From the NCBI GenBank assembly GCA_034506175.1, contig JAPDQB010000008.1:1-64000 (forward strand): a DNA stretch of 64,000 nucleotides, given 5' to 3'. Made by a program: the position numbers and the translations under genes. The notes below the pieces were generated by a model. That model did no database searches, had not been told where the DNA came from, and was given only the letters and a program-made list of their open reading frames with translations. This document shows positions 1 through 6,977 of this stretch, one piece after another. This stretch comes from a candidate division KSB1 bacterium (GTDB taxonomy: Bacteria; Zhuqueibacterota; Zhuqueibacteria; Zhuqueibacterales; Zhuqueibacteraceae). Positions within the stretch are counted from its first letter, which is position 1; every line of letters begins with the position of its first letter.

Positions 1-1
1 G

Positions 2-718
2 CGCACCCATGCCGAGGTTTATCAATTCTACATCGACATGCGCGCGTTCGGCAAGGGTTACGAGGAATTTTACAGCCGCGTGCTGCGCGAAGGCACGACG
101 GTGATTCGCGGCAAAGCCGCCGAGGTGATCCCGGCCCGCACCAACGGCAAAGCCAATGGCGCGCCCGGCCATCTCGTCATTCGTTGTGAAGACACGTTGA
201 TCGGCCGCTTCCGCGAGATTCCGGTGGATATGGTGGTGTTGTGCAACGCCATCGAGCCGCGCAGCGATGCCGGCCACGTCGCGCATTTGTTCTCCTTGAG
301 CCGCAGCCCGGACGGGTTCTTTTTGGAAAGACATCCCAAACTCGATCCGGTCGGCACGACGATGGATGGTGTCTACCTCGCCGGCGCCTGTCAAGGCCCG
401 AAGGACATTCCGGATGCCGTGGCGCAGGGACAGGCCGCCGCGGCGCGCATTCTCTCGCTGATCAGCAAAGGCGAAACGCTGATCGATCCGATCCGCGCCT
501 CGATCAATCACGACTTGTGCAGCGGCTGCCGCATTTGCAACAATCTGTGCCCGTATGAAGCGATCTCGTTCGATGAGGAGGAACAAGTCTCCACGGTGAA
601 TGAAGTTTTGTGCAAAGGCTGCGGCACCTGCGTCGCCGCGTGCCCGGCGGGCGCGATCACCGGCGCGGGATTTTCTGATGAGCAAATTTTTGCGGAATTG
701 GAGGGCGTGTTGGTGTAA
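2..718 (+). CDS. hdrA: HdrA-type heterodisulfide reductase subunit A, C-terminal part (5' end outside window)
   Basis: The reading frame is open from base 2, so the gene begins upstream; 238 residues are present. The fragment covers the end of the FAD/NAD-binding part (motifs VYQFYIDMRAFGKGYEEFY and GVYLAGACQGPKDIPDAVAQ) followed by two 4Fe-4S ferredoxin motifs, CSGCRICNNLCP and CKGCGTCVAACP, whose cysteines are encoded at about 518-549 and 611-643. HdrA is the flavin subunit at which electrons bifurcate in Hdr-Mvh complexes. The mvhD, mvhG and mvhA genes follow on the same strand, which fits a soluble cytoplasmic HdrA-MvhADG complex. No hdrB or hdrC is visible; they could lie upstream. The reverse-strand gene at 958-1590 separates this gene from mvhD, which is unusual for the operon. 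Confidence 0.93.
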   Translation, partial: RTHAEVYQFYIDMRAFGKGYEEFYSRVLREGTTVIRGKAAEVIPARTNGKANGAPGHLVIRCEDTLIGRFREIPVDMVVLCNAIEPRSDAGHVAHLFSLSRSPDGFFLERHPKLDPVGTTMDGVYLAGACQGPKDIPDAVAQGQAAAARILSLISKGETLIDPIRASINHDLCSGCRICNNLCPYEAISFDEEEQVSTVNEVLCKGCGTCVAACPAGAITGAGFSDEQIFAELEGVLV

Positions 719-866
719 AAAAGAAAAAAGACAACAAAGATAAAAAGAGGAGAGGGTGAGATGGGGAGAGTGGGTAAGCAGGAGCCGAAAAAGTATGAAG
801 TCACGTTCTTTGATAATTCTCCCCAAAGCGATTTTAGTCGGGAAGTATGAATTTAGCCAATTGAAG

Positions 867-912
867 CGGAGTGCGATGATTTATCATCGCAAAACTGAAG
901 TTTTGCACTCCG
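867..912. repeat. Three-way-junction palindromic element (copy 1)
   Basis: A perfect 7-bp outer stem (867-873 with 906-912) encloses two hairpins with no unpaired bases between them: 874-880/883-889 and 890-896/899-905. The two hairpins read cgatgat-tt-atcatcg and caaaact-ga-agttttg. The element lies in the spacer after hdrA. It shares the ggagtgc...ttttgcac framework with the element after mvhD. I infer an RNA-level or REP-like role; none is shown by sequence alone. Confidence 0.7.
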
Positions 913-957
913 GGTTCAAGTGACTGGCGAGATCAAAGATGGCGATGAGGGTGAGTA

Positions 958-1590
958 TCAGGATCGAGGCGGCAAGGGAATGCCCTCGAAGATCTTACCG
1001 ACCGGCAACTCGAAGCCCGGCAGAAGATCAGGGGCAGTGAGAACGTCGCGAACGCTGTGTTTGCTCGTCGCGGTGCAGACCAGCACCTCCCGCGTAACGG
1101 TGATGATCAGCCACACCACTTGAGCGCCTTGCTCAAGGTAGGCATCAACTTTGTTCATCACCGTCATAAAGTTGTCTTCCGGCGAAATGATTTCTATGGC
1201 CAGATCAGGCGCCATCGCGGGGAAATGGTACAAGTCATCCGGCATACGATCCTTTTTCAAAAAGGAGACGTCGGGAATACGCGACTGATCGGAGCGATTC
1301 GGCCAAAGACGAAAGTTGGTTTCAGGCATCACGTAGCCAATCCGATTCTGTCGCAAATACAGGTTCAGCTCTGTGGTGATTTTCCCTTGTACGATTCCAT
1401 GTGCTGGGTTTGCCATTTTGTAAACCACCTTTCCGTCATAAAGTTCGGCGGGATAAAGAAGCGAGGTTCTCTCCAATTCATCGACGGTGACATCGGTACG
1501 TTGCTCAATGGGAATGATTTGGCGAGTAGCAGGGGTGGTCGTCTTCTTTGGCGGTGCTGCAACTATGTTGATGTCTGCAATTTCAGCCAT
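958..1590 (-). CDS. Uma2 family (DUF820) PD-(D/E)XK nuclease-like protein
   Basis: A 210-residue protein with the Uma2/DUF820 layout: ELYDGKVVYKMANP, then RIPDVSFL, then the acidic core PDLAIEIISPED and YLEQGAQVVWLI. These are the positions that form the restriction-endonuclease-like fold in this family; the biochemical role of the family is largely unknown. The start ATG at 1590 has a good ribosome site (aggag, 5 bases upstream). The Pro/Thr/Lys-rich first 30 residues precede the domain. The gene runs against hdrA and mvhD and splits that operon, so it is probably a later insertion. Uma2 genes are often scattered singly through genomes of filamentous and FCB-type bacteria. Confidence 0.85.
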   Translation of the reverse strand: MAEIADINIVAAPPKKTTTPATRQIIPIEQRTDVTVDELERTSLLYPAELYDGKVVYKMANPAHGIVQGKITTELNLYLRQNRIGYVMPETNFRLWPNRSDQSRIPDVSFLKKDRMPDDLYHFPAMAPDLAIEIISPEDNFMTVMNKVDAYLEQGAQVVWLIITVTREVLVCTATSKHSVRDVLTAPDLLPGFELPVGKIFEGIPLPPRS

Positions 1591-1762
1591 GTGAGTCTCC
1601 TGCTTAGTTAGCTTTGTCGTACAATTTAAAAGTAGCAGATTAAGTGGAGAAAGTCAATAATTTTGTGGTGAACATAAAAAACTCCAAATTACAAAACATT
1701 GAAATATTTGTCAATTTACCAAACAGAAACTCAATCGACTTCGGGCGACTTCCACTTCGTAG

Positions 1763-1782
1763 CTGTGGAATTTATTCCGCAG
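1763..1782. repeat. Hairpin element upstream of mvhD (copy 2)
   Basis: A 20-base hairpin (ctgtggaat-tt-attccgcag, one G-T pair) ends directly at the mvhD ribosome site (gaggtg, 1782-1787; ATG at 1792). The preceding bases 1737-1765 contain cgactt and ttcgtag words that recur in the other elements of this operon. The hairpin could mask the ribosome site in the transcript; that is inference. Confidence 0.5.
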
Positions 1783-1791
1783 AGGTGAATC

Positions 1792-2262
1792 ATGACAACC
1801 GCAACCATGCCTCAACCCACGACACGAGTGAGTGAAAACGTGACGGCGCATTGGCAGCCGAAAATCGTGGCCTTTTTGTGCAATTGGTGCAGCTACACCG
1901 GCGCGGATTTGGCCGGCATCTCGCGCCTCAAATGGTCGCCGGCGGTGCGCATCATCCGCATCATGTGCAGCGGCCGGCTCGATCCCACCTTCGTCGTCAA
2001 GGCTTTTCAACTCGGCGCCGACGGTGTGATTATCTCCGGTTGCCATCCCGGCGATTGCCATTATCAAGAAGGCAACTACAAAGCGTTGCGGCGCACGCAT
2101 TTGCTCAAACGGTTGCTCGCCGGTTTCGGCATCGATCCGCGGCGCCTGCGCCTCGTCTGGGTCTCGGCCAGCGAAGGCGAGCGTTGGGCAACGATTTGCA
2201 ATGAGATGACCGAACAAATCCGCAGCCTGGGCCCGTTGCAGTTGGAAACTTGTTTGTCGTAA
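1792..2262 (+). CDS. mvhD: MvhD-type hydrogenase iron-sulfur subunit
   Basis: A 156-residue protein matching MvhD/FlpD along nearly its whole length. Cysteines C30 and C33 (FLCNWCSYTGADLAG), C59 (RIMCSGRLDP) and C84/C89 (GCHPGDCHY) are the conserved ligands of the [2Fe-2S] cluster that passes electrons between the hydrogenase and HdrA. The first 20 residues are an unconserved leader. The ribosome site GAGGTG is only four bases from the ATG. It lies upstream of mvhG and mvhA on the same strand and is the expected link between hydrogenase and HdrA. The stop codon lies inside a palindromic element. Confidence 0.93.
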   Translation: MTTATMPQPTTRVSENVTAHWQPKIVAFLCNWCSYTGADLAGISRLKWSPAVRIIRIMCSGRLDPTFVVKAFQLGADGVIISGCHPGDCHYQEGNYKALRRTHLLKRLLAGFGIDPRRLRLVWVSASEGERWATICNEMTEQIRSLGPLQLETCLS

Positions 2263-2353
2263 TGCCTTCGGGCATCGCGCGTTGGAGTGCAACACAATTT
2301 CAGCGATTGACGAATTGCCTCACGCTTTGCACCTGAAGTCGCTACTACGAAAC
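2252..2353. repeat. Palindromic element between mvhD and mvhG (copy 3)
   Basis: Imperfect outer arms gtttgtcgta (2252-2261) and tacgaaac (2346-2353) enclose the perfect hairpin atgcc-ttcg-ggcat (2262-2275) and a second stem gtgcaa/ttgcac (2287-2292 with 2327-2332). The element fills the mvhD-mvhG spacer. Its ggagtgcaa and ctttgcacc words match the first element at 867-912. Confidence 0.55.
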
Positions 2354-2367
2354 GTTAAGGTGAAATT

Positions 2368-3375
2368 ATGAACAGCACACAATCAAACCCCAAACCGAAG
2401 CTGGCGCTCTATTGGGCCGCCTCCTGCGGCGGGTGTGAAATCGCGGTGCTCGACATTCAAGACAAGATTTTGGACGTGGCGGCGTTTTTCGACCTCGTCT
2501 TTTGGCCGGTGGCAATGGACGCCAAAATCAAAGACGTCGAGGCCATGGACGACCAGGCCATTGATCTCTGCCTGTTCAACGGCGCGATTCGAACTTCGGA
2601 AAACGAACACATGGCGCAATTGCTGCGCCGTAAAGCGAAAATTCTCGTGGCGTTTGGATCGTGTGCTTACGAAGGATGCATTCCGGCGCTTTCGAACACG
2701 ACCACACGACAAGCAACTTTGGATTGGATTTATCGCGACTCGCCCTCGACCGTCAATCCCGAAAATGTGCGGCCGCAAACCGGTACGGACACGCCGCTTG
2801 GAAAGTTGGAGCTGCCGGAATTTTGGGAGACGGTGCGCGCGCTCGATCAGGTGGTGGAGGTCGATTATTACGTGCCCGGCTGTCCGCCGCAGGCGCATCA
2901 GATTTGGGCGGTGCTGGAAACGGTGATGGACATCATGAAGAATGGGAAGCCGCTGCCACCACCAGGCCTGGTTCTCGGCGCCGGCGATAAAACCTGCTGC
3001 GATGAATGCTTGCGCCCGCGGGAAGAAAAGAAGATCAAAAAATTCGTGCGGCCGCACGAGATCATTCCTGACCCGAATCGCTGCTTGCTCGATCAGGGCA
3101 TTCTCTGCTGCGGCCCGGCCACGCGCAGCGGCTGTGGCGCGTTGTGTCCCGCCGTTGGCCTGCCGTGCCGTGGCTGCTACGGCCCGCCGCCGAATGTGCA
3201 CGATCAAGGCACGAAGATGATTTCCGCGCTGGCCTCCGTGATCGACTCCGAAGATCCCGAGGAAATCGACAAAATTCTCGACGGCATCGTCGATCCGGTG
3301 GGAACGTTCTATCGCTTCTCAATGGCGAAGGCGACGCTGGGGCGGGTACAATTTAATGGAAAAACTAGTATGTAG
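2368..3375 (+). CDS. mvhG: Group 3c [NiFe] hydrogenase small subunit (MvhG type)
   Basis: A 335-residue small subunit without a Tat signal, so it is cytoplasmic. The proximal 4Fe-4S ligands are visible: C20 and C23 (ASCGGCEIAVLD), C99 (FGSCAYEG) and C172 (YYVPGCPPQ). The C-terminal third is rich in cysteine (C210, C211, C214, C239, C247, C248, C256, C260, C267, C270), as expected for the extra clusters of F420-non-reducing hydrogenases. It pairs with the large subunit at 3495-4973 and passes electrons from H2 to MvhD. ATG at 2368 follows gttaaggtg, a fair ribosome site. Confidence 0.94.
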   Translation: MNSTQSNPKPKLALYWAASCGGCEIAVLDIQDKILDVAAFFDLVFWPVAMDAKIKDVEAMDDQAIDLCLFNGAIRTSENEHMAQLLRRKAKILVAFGSCAYEGCIPALSNTTTRQATLDWIYRDSPSTVNPENVRPQTGTDTPLGKLELPEFWETVRALDQVVEVDYYVPGCPPQAHQIWAVLETVMDIMKNGKPLPPPGLVLGAGDKTCCDECLRPREEKKIKKFVRPHEIIPDPNRCLLDQGILCCGPATRSGCGALCPAVGLPCRGCYGPPPNVHDQGTKMISALASVIDSEDPEEIDKILDGIVDPVGTFYRFSMAKATLGRVQFNGKTSM

Positions 3376-3474
3376 TTGCGCCTTCAGGCGTTAAATGTTT
3401 GTGCTATACAAGACTTTTCGTTTTTCACAAACGACTTGAAGTTTTCAAAGGCCAGCGTCTAAAGGTGACACTAC
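3372..3474. repeat. Palindromic element between mvhG and mvhA (copy 4)
   Basis: Short outer arms gtagt (3372-3376) and actac (3470-3474) enclose the hairpin cgcc-ttca-ggcg (3379-3390) and a 7-bp stem gtttgtg/cacaaac (3397-3403 with 3426-3432). It occupies the whole spacer just before the mvhA ribosome site at 3481-3486. Confidence 0.6.
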
Positions 3475-3494
3475 GAACTCAAGGAGATGTCTCC

Positions 3495-4973
3495 ATGCAA
3501 CGCCTCCAAATCGATCCCATCACCCGTCTCGAAGGCCATGGGAAAATTGATATTTTCTTGAACGATCAAGGCGAAGTCGCCGATTGCTTTTTCATCGTGC
3601 CCGAGCTGCGCGGGTTTGAAACATTCTGCGTCGGCCGGCCGGTGGAAGAAATGCCGCGTATCACCACGCGCATCTGCGGCGTGTGCAGTGAAGCGCATCA
3701 CATGGCCGCCGCCAAGGCGTGCGACGCGGTGTATCATGTCGCGATCCCGCCGGCGGCGAAAAAGCTGCGCGAACTGTTGTACTCCGCTTTTTTCACCGGC
3801 GATCACGCCACGCATTTTTATATTCTCGGCGGGCCCGATTTCGTCATGGGCCCGGAGGCGCCGGTGGCGGAAAGAAACATCATCGGCATGATCGGCAAAC
3901 TCGGCGTCGACGTCGGCAGGAAAGTGATTGGCGCGCGCGCGGCGGCACACGAGATTGTGAAAATTCTCGGCGGCAAAACCATTCACATGGTCAGCTCCAT
4001 CCCCGGCGGCGTCACCAAAGGCCTGACCGTCGAAGAACGGGATCACATTGTGGCACTGGCGAATCAACTTGTGGAGTTCGGTAAATTCACCCTTAAAGTT
4101 CTTGATGACGTTGTGCTCAAAAATCGGACCTACGTCGATCTCATTCTCTCCGACACCTACACGCACAAAATGCACTCGATGGGAACGGTGGACGAGAACA
4201 ACCGTGTCAATTTTTACGACGGCAAAATTCGCGTGGTGGATTGCGACGGCAGGGAGATCGTCAAATATCATGGCCGCGAGTATCTGCAACACGTCGCCGA
4301 GCACGTGGAGCGCTGGTCATATTTGAAATTCCCCTTTCTCAAGGCAAAGGGTTGGAAAGGCTTTGTCGATGGCATGGACAGCGGCGTTTATCGCGCGACC
4401 CCATTGGCAAGATTGAATGCGGCGGAGGGCATGGCCACGCCGCTGGCGCAAGCCGAGTACGAACGCTTTTACGAGACGTTGACCGGCGATCGCTCCGGCC
4501 GCACGCCGGTGCACCAAACGCTCGCCACGCATTGGGCGCGCGTCGTCGAGCTGGTCTATGCCGCCGAACACACGTTGGAATTGGCCAAAGACGAAGAGAT
4601 TCTCAGCCCCAACCTGCGCACGATTCCGACGGCAACGCCCGACGAGGGTGTGGGCCAGGTTGAAGCGCCGCGTGGCACACTCACGCATCATTACATCACC
4701 GACGAGCGCGGCATTCTGAAAAAAGTCAATCTCATCGTGGGCACCACCAACAACCACGCCGCCATCAGCATGTCCATCAAAAAAGCCGCGCAGGGATTGA
4801 TCAAACGGGGCGTGGAAATCACCGAAGGCCTGCTCAATAAAATCGAAATGGCGTTTCGCGCCTACGATCCCTGCTTTGCCTGCGCCACGCATTCGCTCCC
4901 CGGCCAAATGCCGATCGTGGTTCGGTTGCGTGCGCCGGATGGGACGATTTTGGCGGAACAAAGGCGTGAGTAA
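3495..4973 (+). CDS. mvhA: Group 3c [NiFe] hydrogenase large subunit (MvhA type)
   Basis: A 492-residue large subunit. The four active-site cysteines are present: C61 and C64 in RICGVC, C460 and C463 in DPCFACATH. The sequence ends with 26 residues after His466, which in this family is the tail removed by a maturation protease; no such protease or hyp gene is in the window. I chose ATG 3495 because aaggag lies at 3481-3486 and family similarity begins at once (IDPITRLEGHGKIDIF); the frame is open back to 3399, but that part covers the palindromic element. With MvhG it oxidises or evolves H2 in the cytoplasm. Confidence 0.95.
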   Translation: MQRLQIDPITRLEGHGKIDIFLNDQGEVADCFFIVPELRGFETFCVGRPVEEMPRITTRICGVCSEAHHMAAAKACDAVYHVAIPPAAKKLRELLYSAFFTGDHATHFYILGGPDFVMGPEAPVAERNIIGMIGKLGVDVGRKVIGARAAAHEIVKILGGKTIHMVSSIPGGVTKGLTVEERDHIVALANQLVEFGKFTLKVLDDVVLKNRTYVDLILSDTYTHKMHSMGTVDENNRVNFYDGKIRVVDCDGREIVKYHGREYLQHVAEHVERWSYLKFPFLKAKGWKGFVDGMDSGVYRATPLARLNAAEGMATPLAQAEYERFYETLTGDRSGRTPVHQTLATHWARVVELVYAAEHTLELAKDEEILSPNLRTIPTATPDEGVGQVEAPRGTLTHHYITDERGILKKVNLIVGTTNNHAAISMSIKKAAQGLIKRGVEITEGLLNKIEMAFRAYDPCFACATHSLPGQMPIVVRLRAPDGTILAEQRRE

Positions 4974-5006
4974 ACTATTAAGCATCGGGATGCCACTTCA
5001 AATTGA

Positions 5007-5025
5007 TTCTCCGCGGGGCGGAGAA
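5007..5025. terminator. GC-rich hairpin between convergent mvhA and phosphatase genes
   Basis: A perfect 8-bp stem, ttctccgc-ggg-gcggagaa, sits in the 85-base gap between the two convergent stops. No clear T-run follows, so termination is only suggested. Confidence 0.4.
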
Positions 5026-5058
5026 ATGGCGGCGAGGAATACCAAGCGGCGGTTTTCG

Positions 5059-6261
5059 TTATTCACTCACCCGCTTAATCACCACGACCGTTGCATCGTC
5101 TTCCCAACTTTTTTCGGCGCCGTATTGAAAAACCGTGTCAAAGATCAAATCCAAAATTTCTTGCGCGTTTTTATTTTGATTTTGCACAACCAGCTTTTTG
5201 AGGCGCGCCAGGCTGAATTGCTCGCCCTCGAGATTAAGCCGCTCGAAAATGCCGTCGCTGTACATCACCAAAACCGCGTTTATTTCCATGTGGGCAAAGG
5301 CGCGTTGAATGGTGATGTCCGGTAAGGCGCCGAGAATCGTGCCGTTGGCTTTGAGTTCTTGTATCTGTTCGCCATGAATCAAAAGCGGCGCTGGATGGCC
5401 GGCGTTGACGTAGATGATGTTGCCGTTGCCTTCGATTTCTGCATAAAACAGCGTGGCGAAACGGCTCGAATAGGTGCTGCGATGCAAAATGCGATTCAGC
5501 TTTTTGATCGTATGCACCATTTTCAGTTCTTTTTCCAAACCCATGCGCAAGCCTGTCACCACGTCGCGCACCAGCATGGCCGCCAGCAAACCGTGGCCGC
5601 TGGCGTCGCCGATGCCGACGCCGAACATCTCTTCGTCAAACTCGAAAAAATCATAGAAGTCGCCAACCACCAGCTCCGCCGGGTCCGAGCGCGCGGCGAT
5701 TTGGTAACCCTTGATCTGTGGCGCGCTTGCCGGCAGCAGGCTGCGTTGAATCAGCGCCGCCTGTTCGTACTCATTTTTGACGGCGTCGGTAAACATGCGA
5801 TAATTCAGCGCCGTGCGCACTGCATTGAGGCAAAACTCGATTTCCTCGCGAATCCACCCGCTTTTCAGCTCAAAAATAAAAATCCAGCGTTTGCCGCGGC
5901 GGCGAATATAGAACGCCGCCGGAATGGTGTATTCGTCCTGCATGTTGATTTGCGGATCGATGCTCAGCTCGGGATTGTCGTAGATGTAACTGCCGTTTTC
6001 CATCAGGCGTTTGATCGCTTCCGCGCGGGCGGAAAGTCTGAGGCTGGCACGCGGGTGCCTGGGTTTGCCTGGCGGGCTGACCAGCACAAATTCGTCGCCG
6101 CTTTCTTTGTAAAGCCGGCCATGCGCGATCTGCAAATCCTCGCCAAACGTTTTTTCCAATTCTTCCAGAATCGAAGACAGAAAATACTGATTGCTCCTCT
6201 CTTTGCCGATTTTGGCGATGAGGTTGTCTAATTTCCGGTAAAAGTTTTTTGGTGTTATCAT
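5059..6261 (-). CDS. SpoIIE/RsbU-type PP2C serine phosphatase
   Basis: The C-terminal 220 residues form a PPM/SpoIIE phosphatase: AALIQRSLLPASAP before the core, then ELVVGDFYDFFEF, GIGDASGHGLLAAML, AGHPAPLLIHG, MYSDGIFE and WEDDATVVVIK, which carry the metal-binding aspartates. The first 170 residues look like a GAF-type sensor (FIFELKSGWIREEIEF) and have no membrane segment. Such proteins dephosphorylate anti-sigma antagonists or similar STAS proteins; no partner is adjacent. The frame continues to a TTG at 6294, but the first ATG is at 6261, giving 400 residues; no strong ribosome site decides this. Confidence 0.88.
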   Translation of the reverse strand: MITPKNFYRKLDNLIAKIGKERSNQYFLSSILEELEKTFGEDLQIAHGRLYKESGDEFVLVSPPGKPRHPRASLRLSARAEAIKRLMENGSYIYDNPELSIDPQINMQDEYTIPAAFYIRRRGKRWIFIFELKSGWIREEIEFCLNAVRTALNYRMFTDAVKNEYEQAALIQRSLLPASAPQIKGYQIAARSDPAELVVGDFYDFFEFDEEMFGVGIGDASGHGLLAAMLVRDVVTGLRMGLEKELKMVHTIKKLNRILHRSTYSSRFATLFYAEIEGNGNIIYVNAGHPAPLLIHGEQIQELKANGTILGALPDITIQRAFAHMEINAVLVMYSDGIFERLNLEGEQFSLARLKKLVVQNQNKNAQEILDLIFDTVFQYGAEKSWEDDATVVVIKRVSE

Positions 6262-6341
6262 AAAAATAATTGCGTTGACCCAAGCACATTTCAATAGGTA
6301 AAAATGAATTACATCAAGACCGAAGATACGCGCTATAACAT

Positions 6342-6370
6342 GAAAAAAGCCATCCCATCTGGGAATGGCT
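6342..6370 (-). terminator. Rho-independent terminator after hicB
   Basis: Read on the minus strand, a stem of agccat plus ccc closes over an agat loop with ggg atggct, followed directly by six T. It lies about 40 bases beyond the hicB stop. Confidence 0.75.
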
Positions 6371-6406
6371 GCGGTTAAATTACAGATTGTTCGTCAAATG
6401 GAATTT

Positions 6407-6700
6407 TTATTGATGGATTGCAACTCGTCGTCTTTGAGATTTTGCTTTCGCTCTTTTTCTTCGTTGCCGAAGCGGTTCGTTTTGAATAATTATAATCGGA
6501 TGAGGGTTGGGATTGGGAATTGGCAAGTGTTGTTGGCCCAAGAGTGCCAAATGTTCTTTCATACCCCATTTTGCCTTATATAAACAATCTTCAATCGAGT
6601 GACCAATTCCAGTGAATCCCTCTAAATCAGGTGAAAAAAAGCCAAAAAAATTGGGGTCCGCAGTGGCTTCAATAACCAAAGAGTAATTTAAACCCAGCAT
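6407..6700 (-). CDS. hicB: HicB-family antitoxin
   Basis: A 97-residue protein. The first 50 residues match the HicB partial RNase-H-like fold: YSLVIEATADPNFFGFFSPD, then LEGFTGIGHSIEDCLYKAKW. The C-terminal 40 residues are Pro/Asn then Arg/Lys-rich (PLRQRRKRAKAK), unlike the helix-turn-helix or ribbon tail of typical HicB, and may bind nucleic acid. The gene starts 15 bases after the hicA stop, the usual hicAB order. HicB neutralises HicA and represses the operon in studied examples. Because hicA appears frameshifted, this may be an orphan antitoxin. Confidence 0.8.
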   Translation of the reverse strand: MLGLNYSLVIEATADPNFFGFFSPDLEGFTGIGHSIEDCLYKAKWGMKEHLALLGQQHLPIPNPNPHPIIIIQNEPLRQRRKRAKAKSQRRRVAIHQ

Positions 6701-6715
6701 CTCACAACACCTGTT

Positions 6716-6900
6716 TTATTTTAATCCGGTCGCTTTCAAAACAGCTTGACACGTGCCGGTCGGTACTTCTTTCGCGCCGTGATCATCGACACGGATAAGT
6801 TTTGTGTGGCCAGGCTTGGCATCATAGCGAATGGAACCTTTTCTTTCACCAGCTTGAATCCATTCTTCTCTATAAGCCGCACCAACTCACTCAATTTCAT
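6716..6900 (-). pseudogene. hicA: hicA toxin gene with a one-base frameshift
   Basis: From ATG 6900 the frame reads MKLSELVRLIEKNGFKLVKEK and then leaves the family. A one-base shift at the T-run 6839-6842 (four A on the coding strand where five are expected) restores GSIRYDAKPGHTKLIRVDDH and the ending VPTGTCQAVLKATGLK, stopping at 6716. The rebuilt protein is about 61 residues, normal for HicA, an mRNA-cleaving dsRBD-fold toxin; the usual catalytic His sits in the strand I read as GSIRYDAK and here appears to be Tyr. The shift could be a real mutation, a programmed slip or a homopolymer base-call error. Confidence 0.75.
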
Positions 6901-6907
6901 GCGAAAT

Positions 6908-6936
6908 AAGATACGAAATTACAGCGTCATTGACAA
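6908..6936 (-). promoter_or_regulatory. Candidate hicAB promoter
   Basis: On the minus strand TTGTCA (6936-6931) and TATCTT (6913-6908) are 17 bases apart. The -10 ends only seven bases from the hicA ATG, so a transcript from here would be nearly leaderless. Confidence 0.4.
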
Positions 6937-6977
6937 GTATTTCTTCAGGAATTAAAAAAGGATTTTTTGAGCCGTTC

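Noticed and set aside
1644-1835. 63-codon open frame before mvhD
   Set aside because: Low-complexity AT-rich start, no ribosome site, overlaps mvhD in another frame; no family look.
3399-3494. Upstream extension of mvhA
   Set aside because: It covers the palindromic element; ATG 3495 has aaggag and matches the family start.
6746-6955. Plus-strand 69-codon frame
   Set aside because: It is the antisense shadow of hicA, whose rebuilt frame on the minus strand matches a known family.
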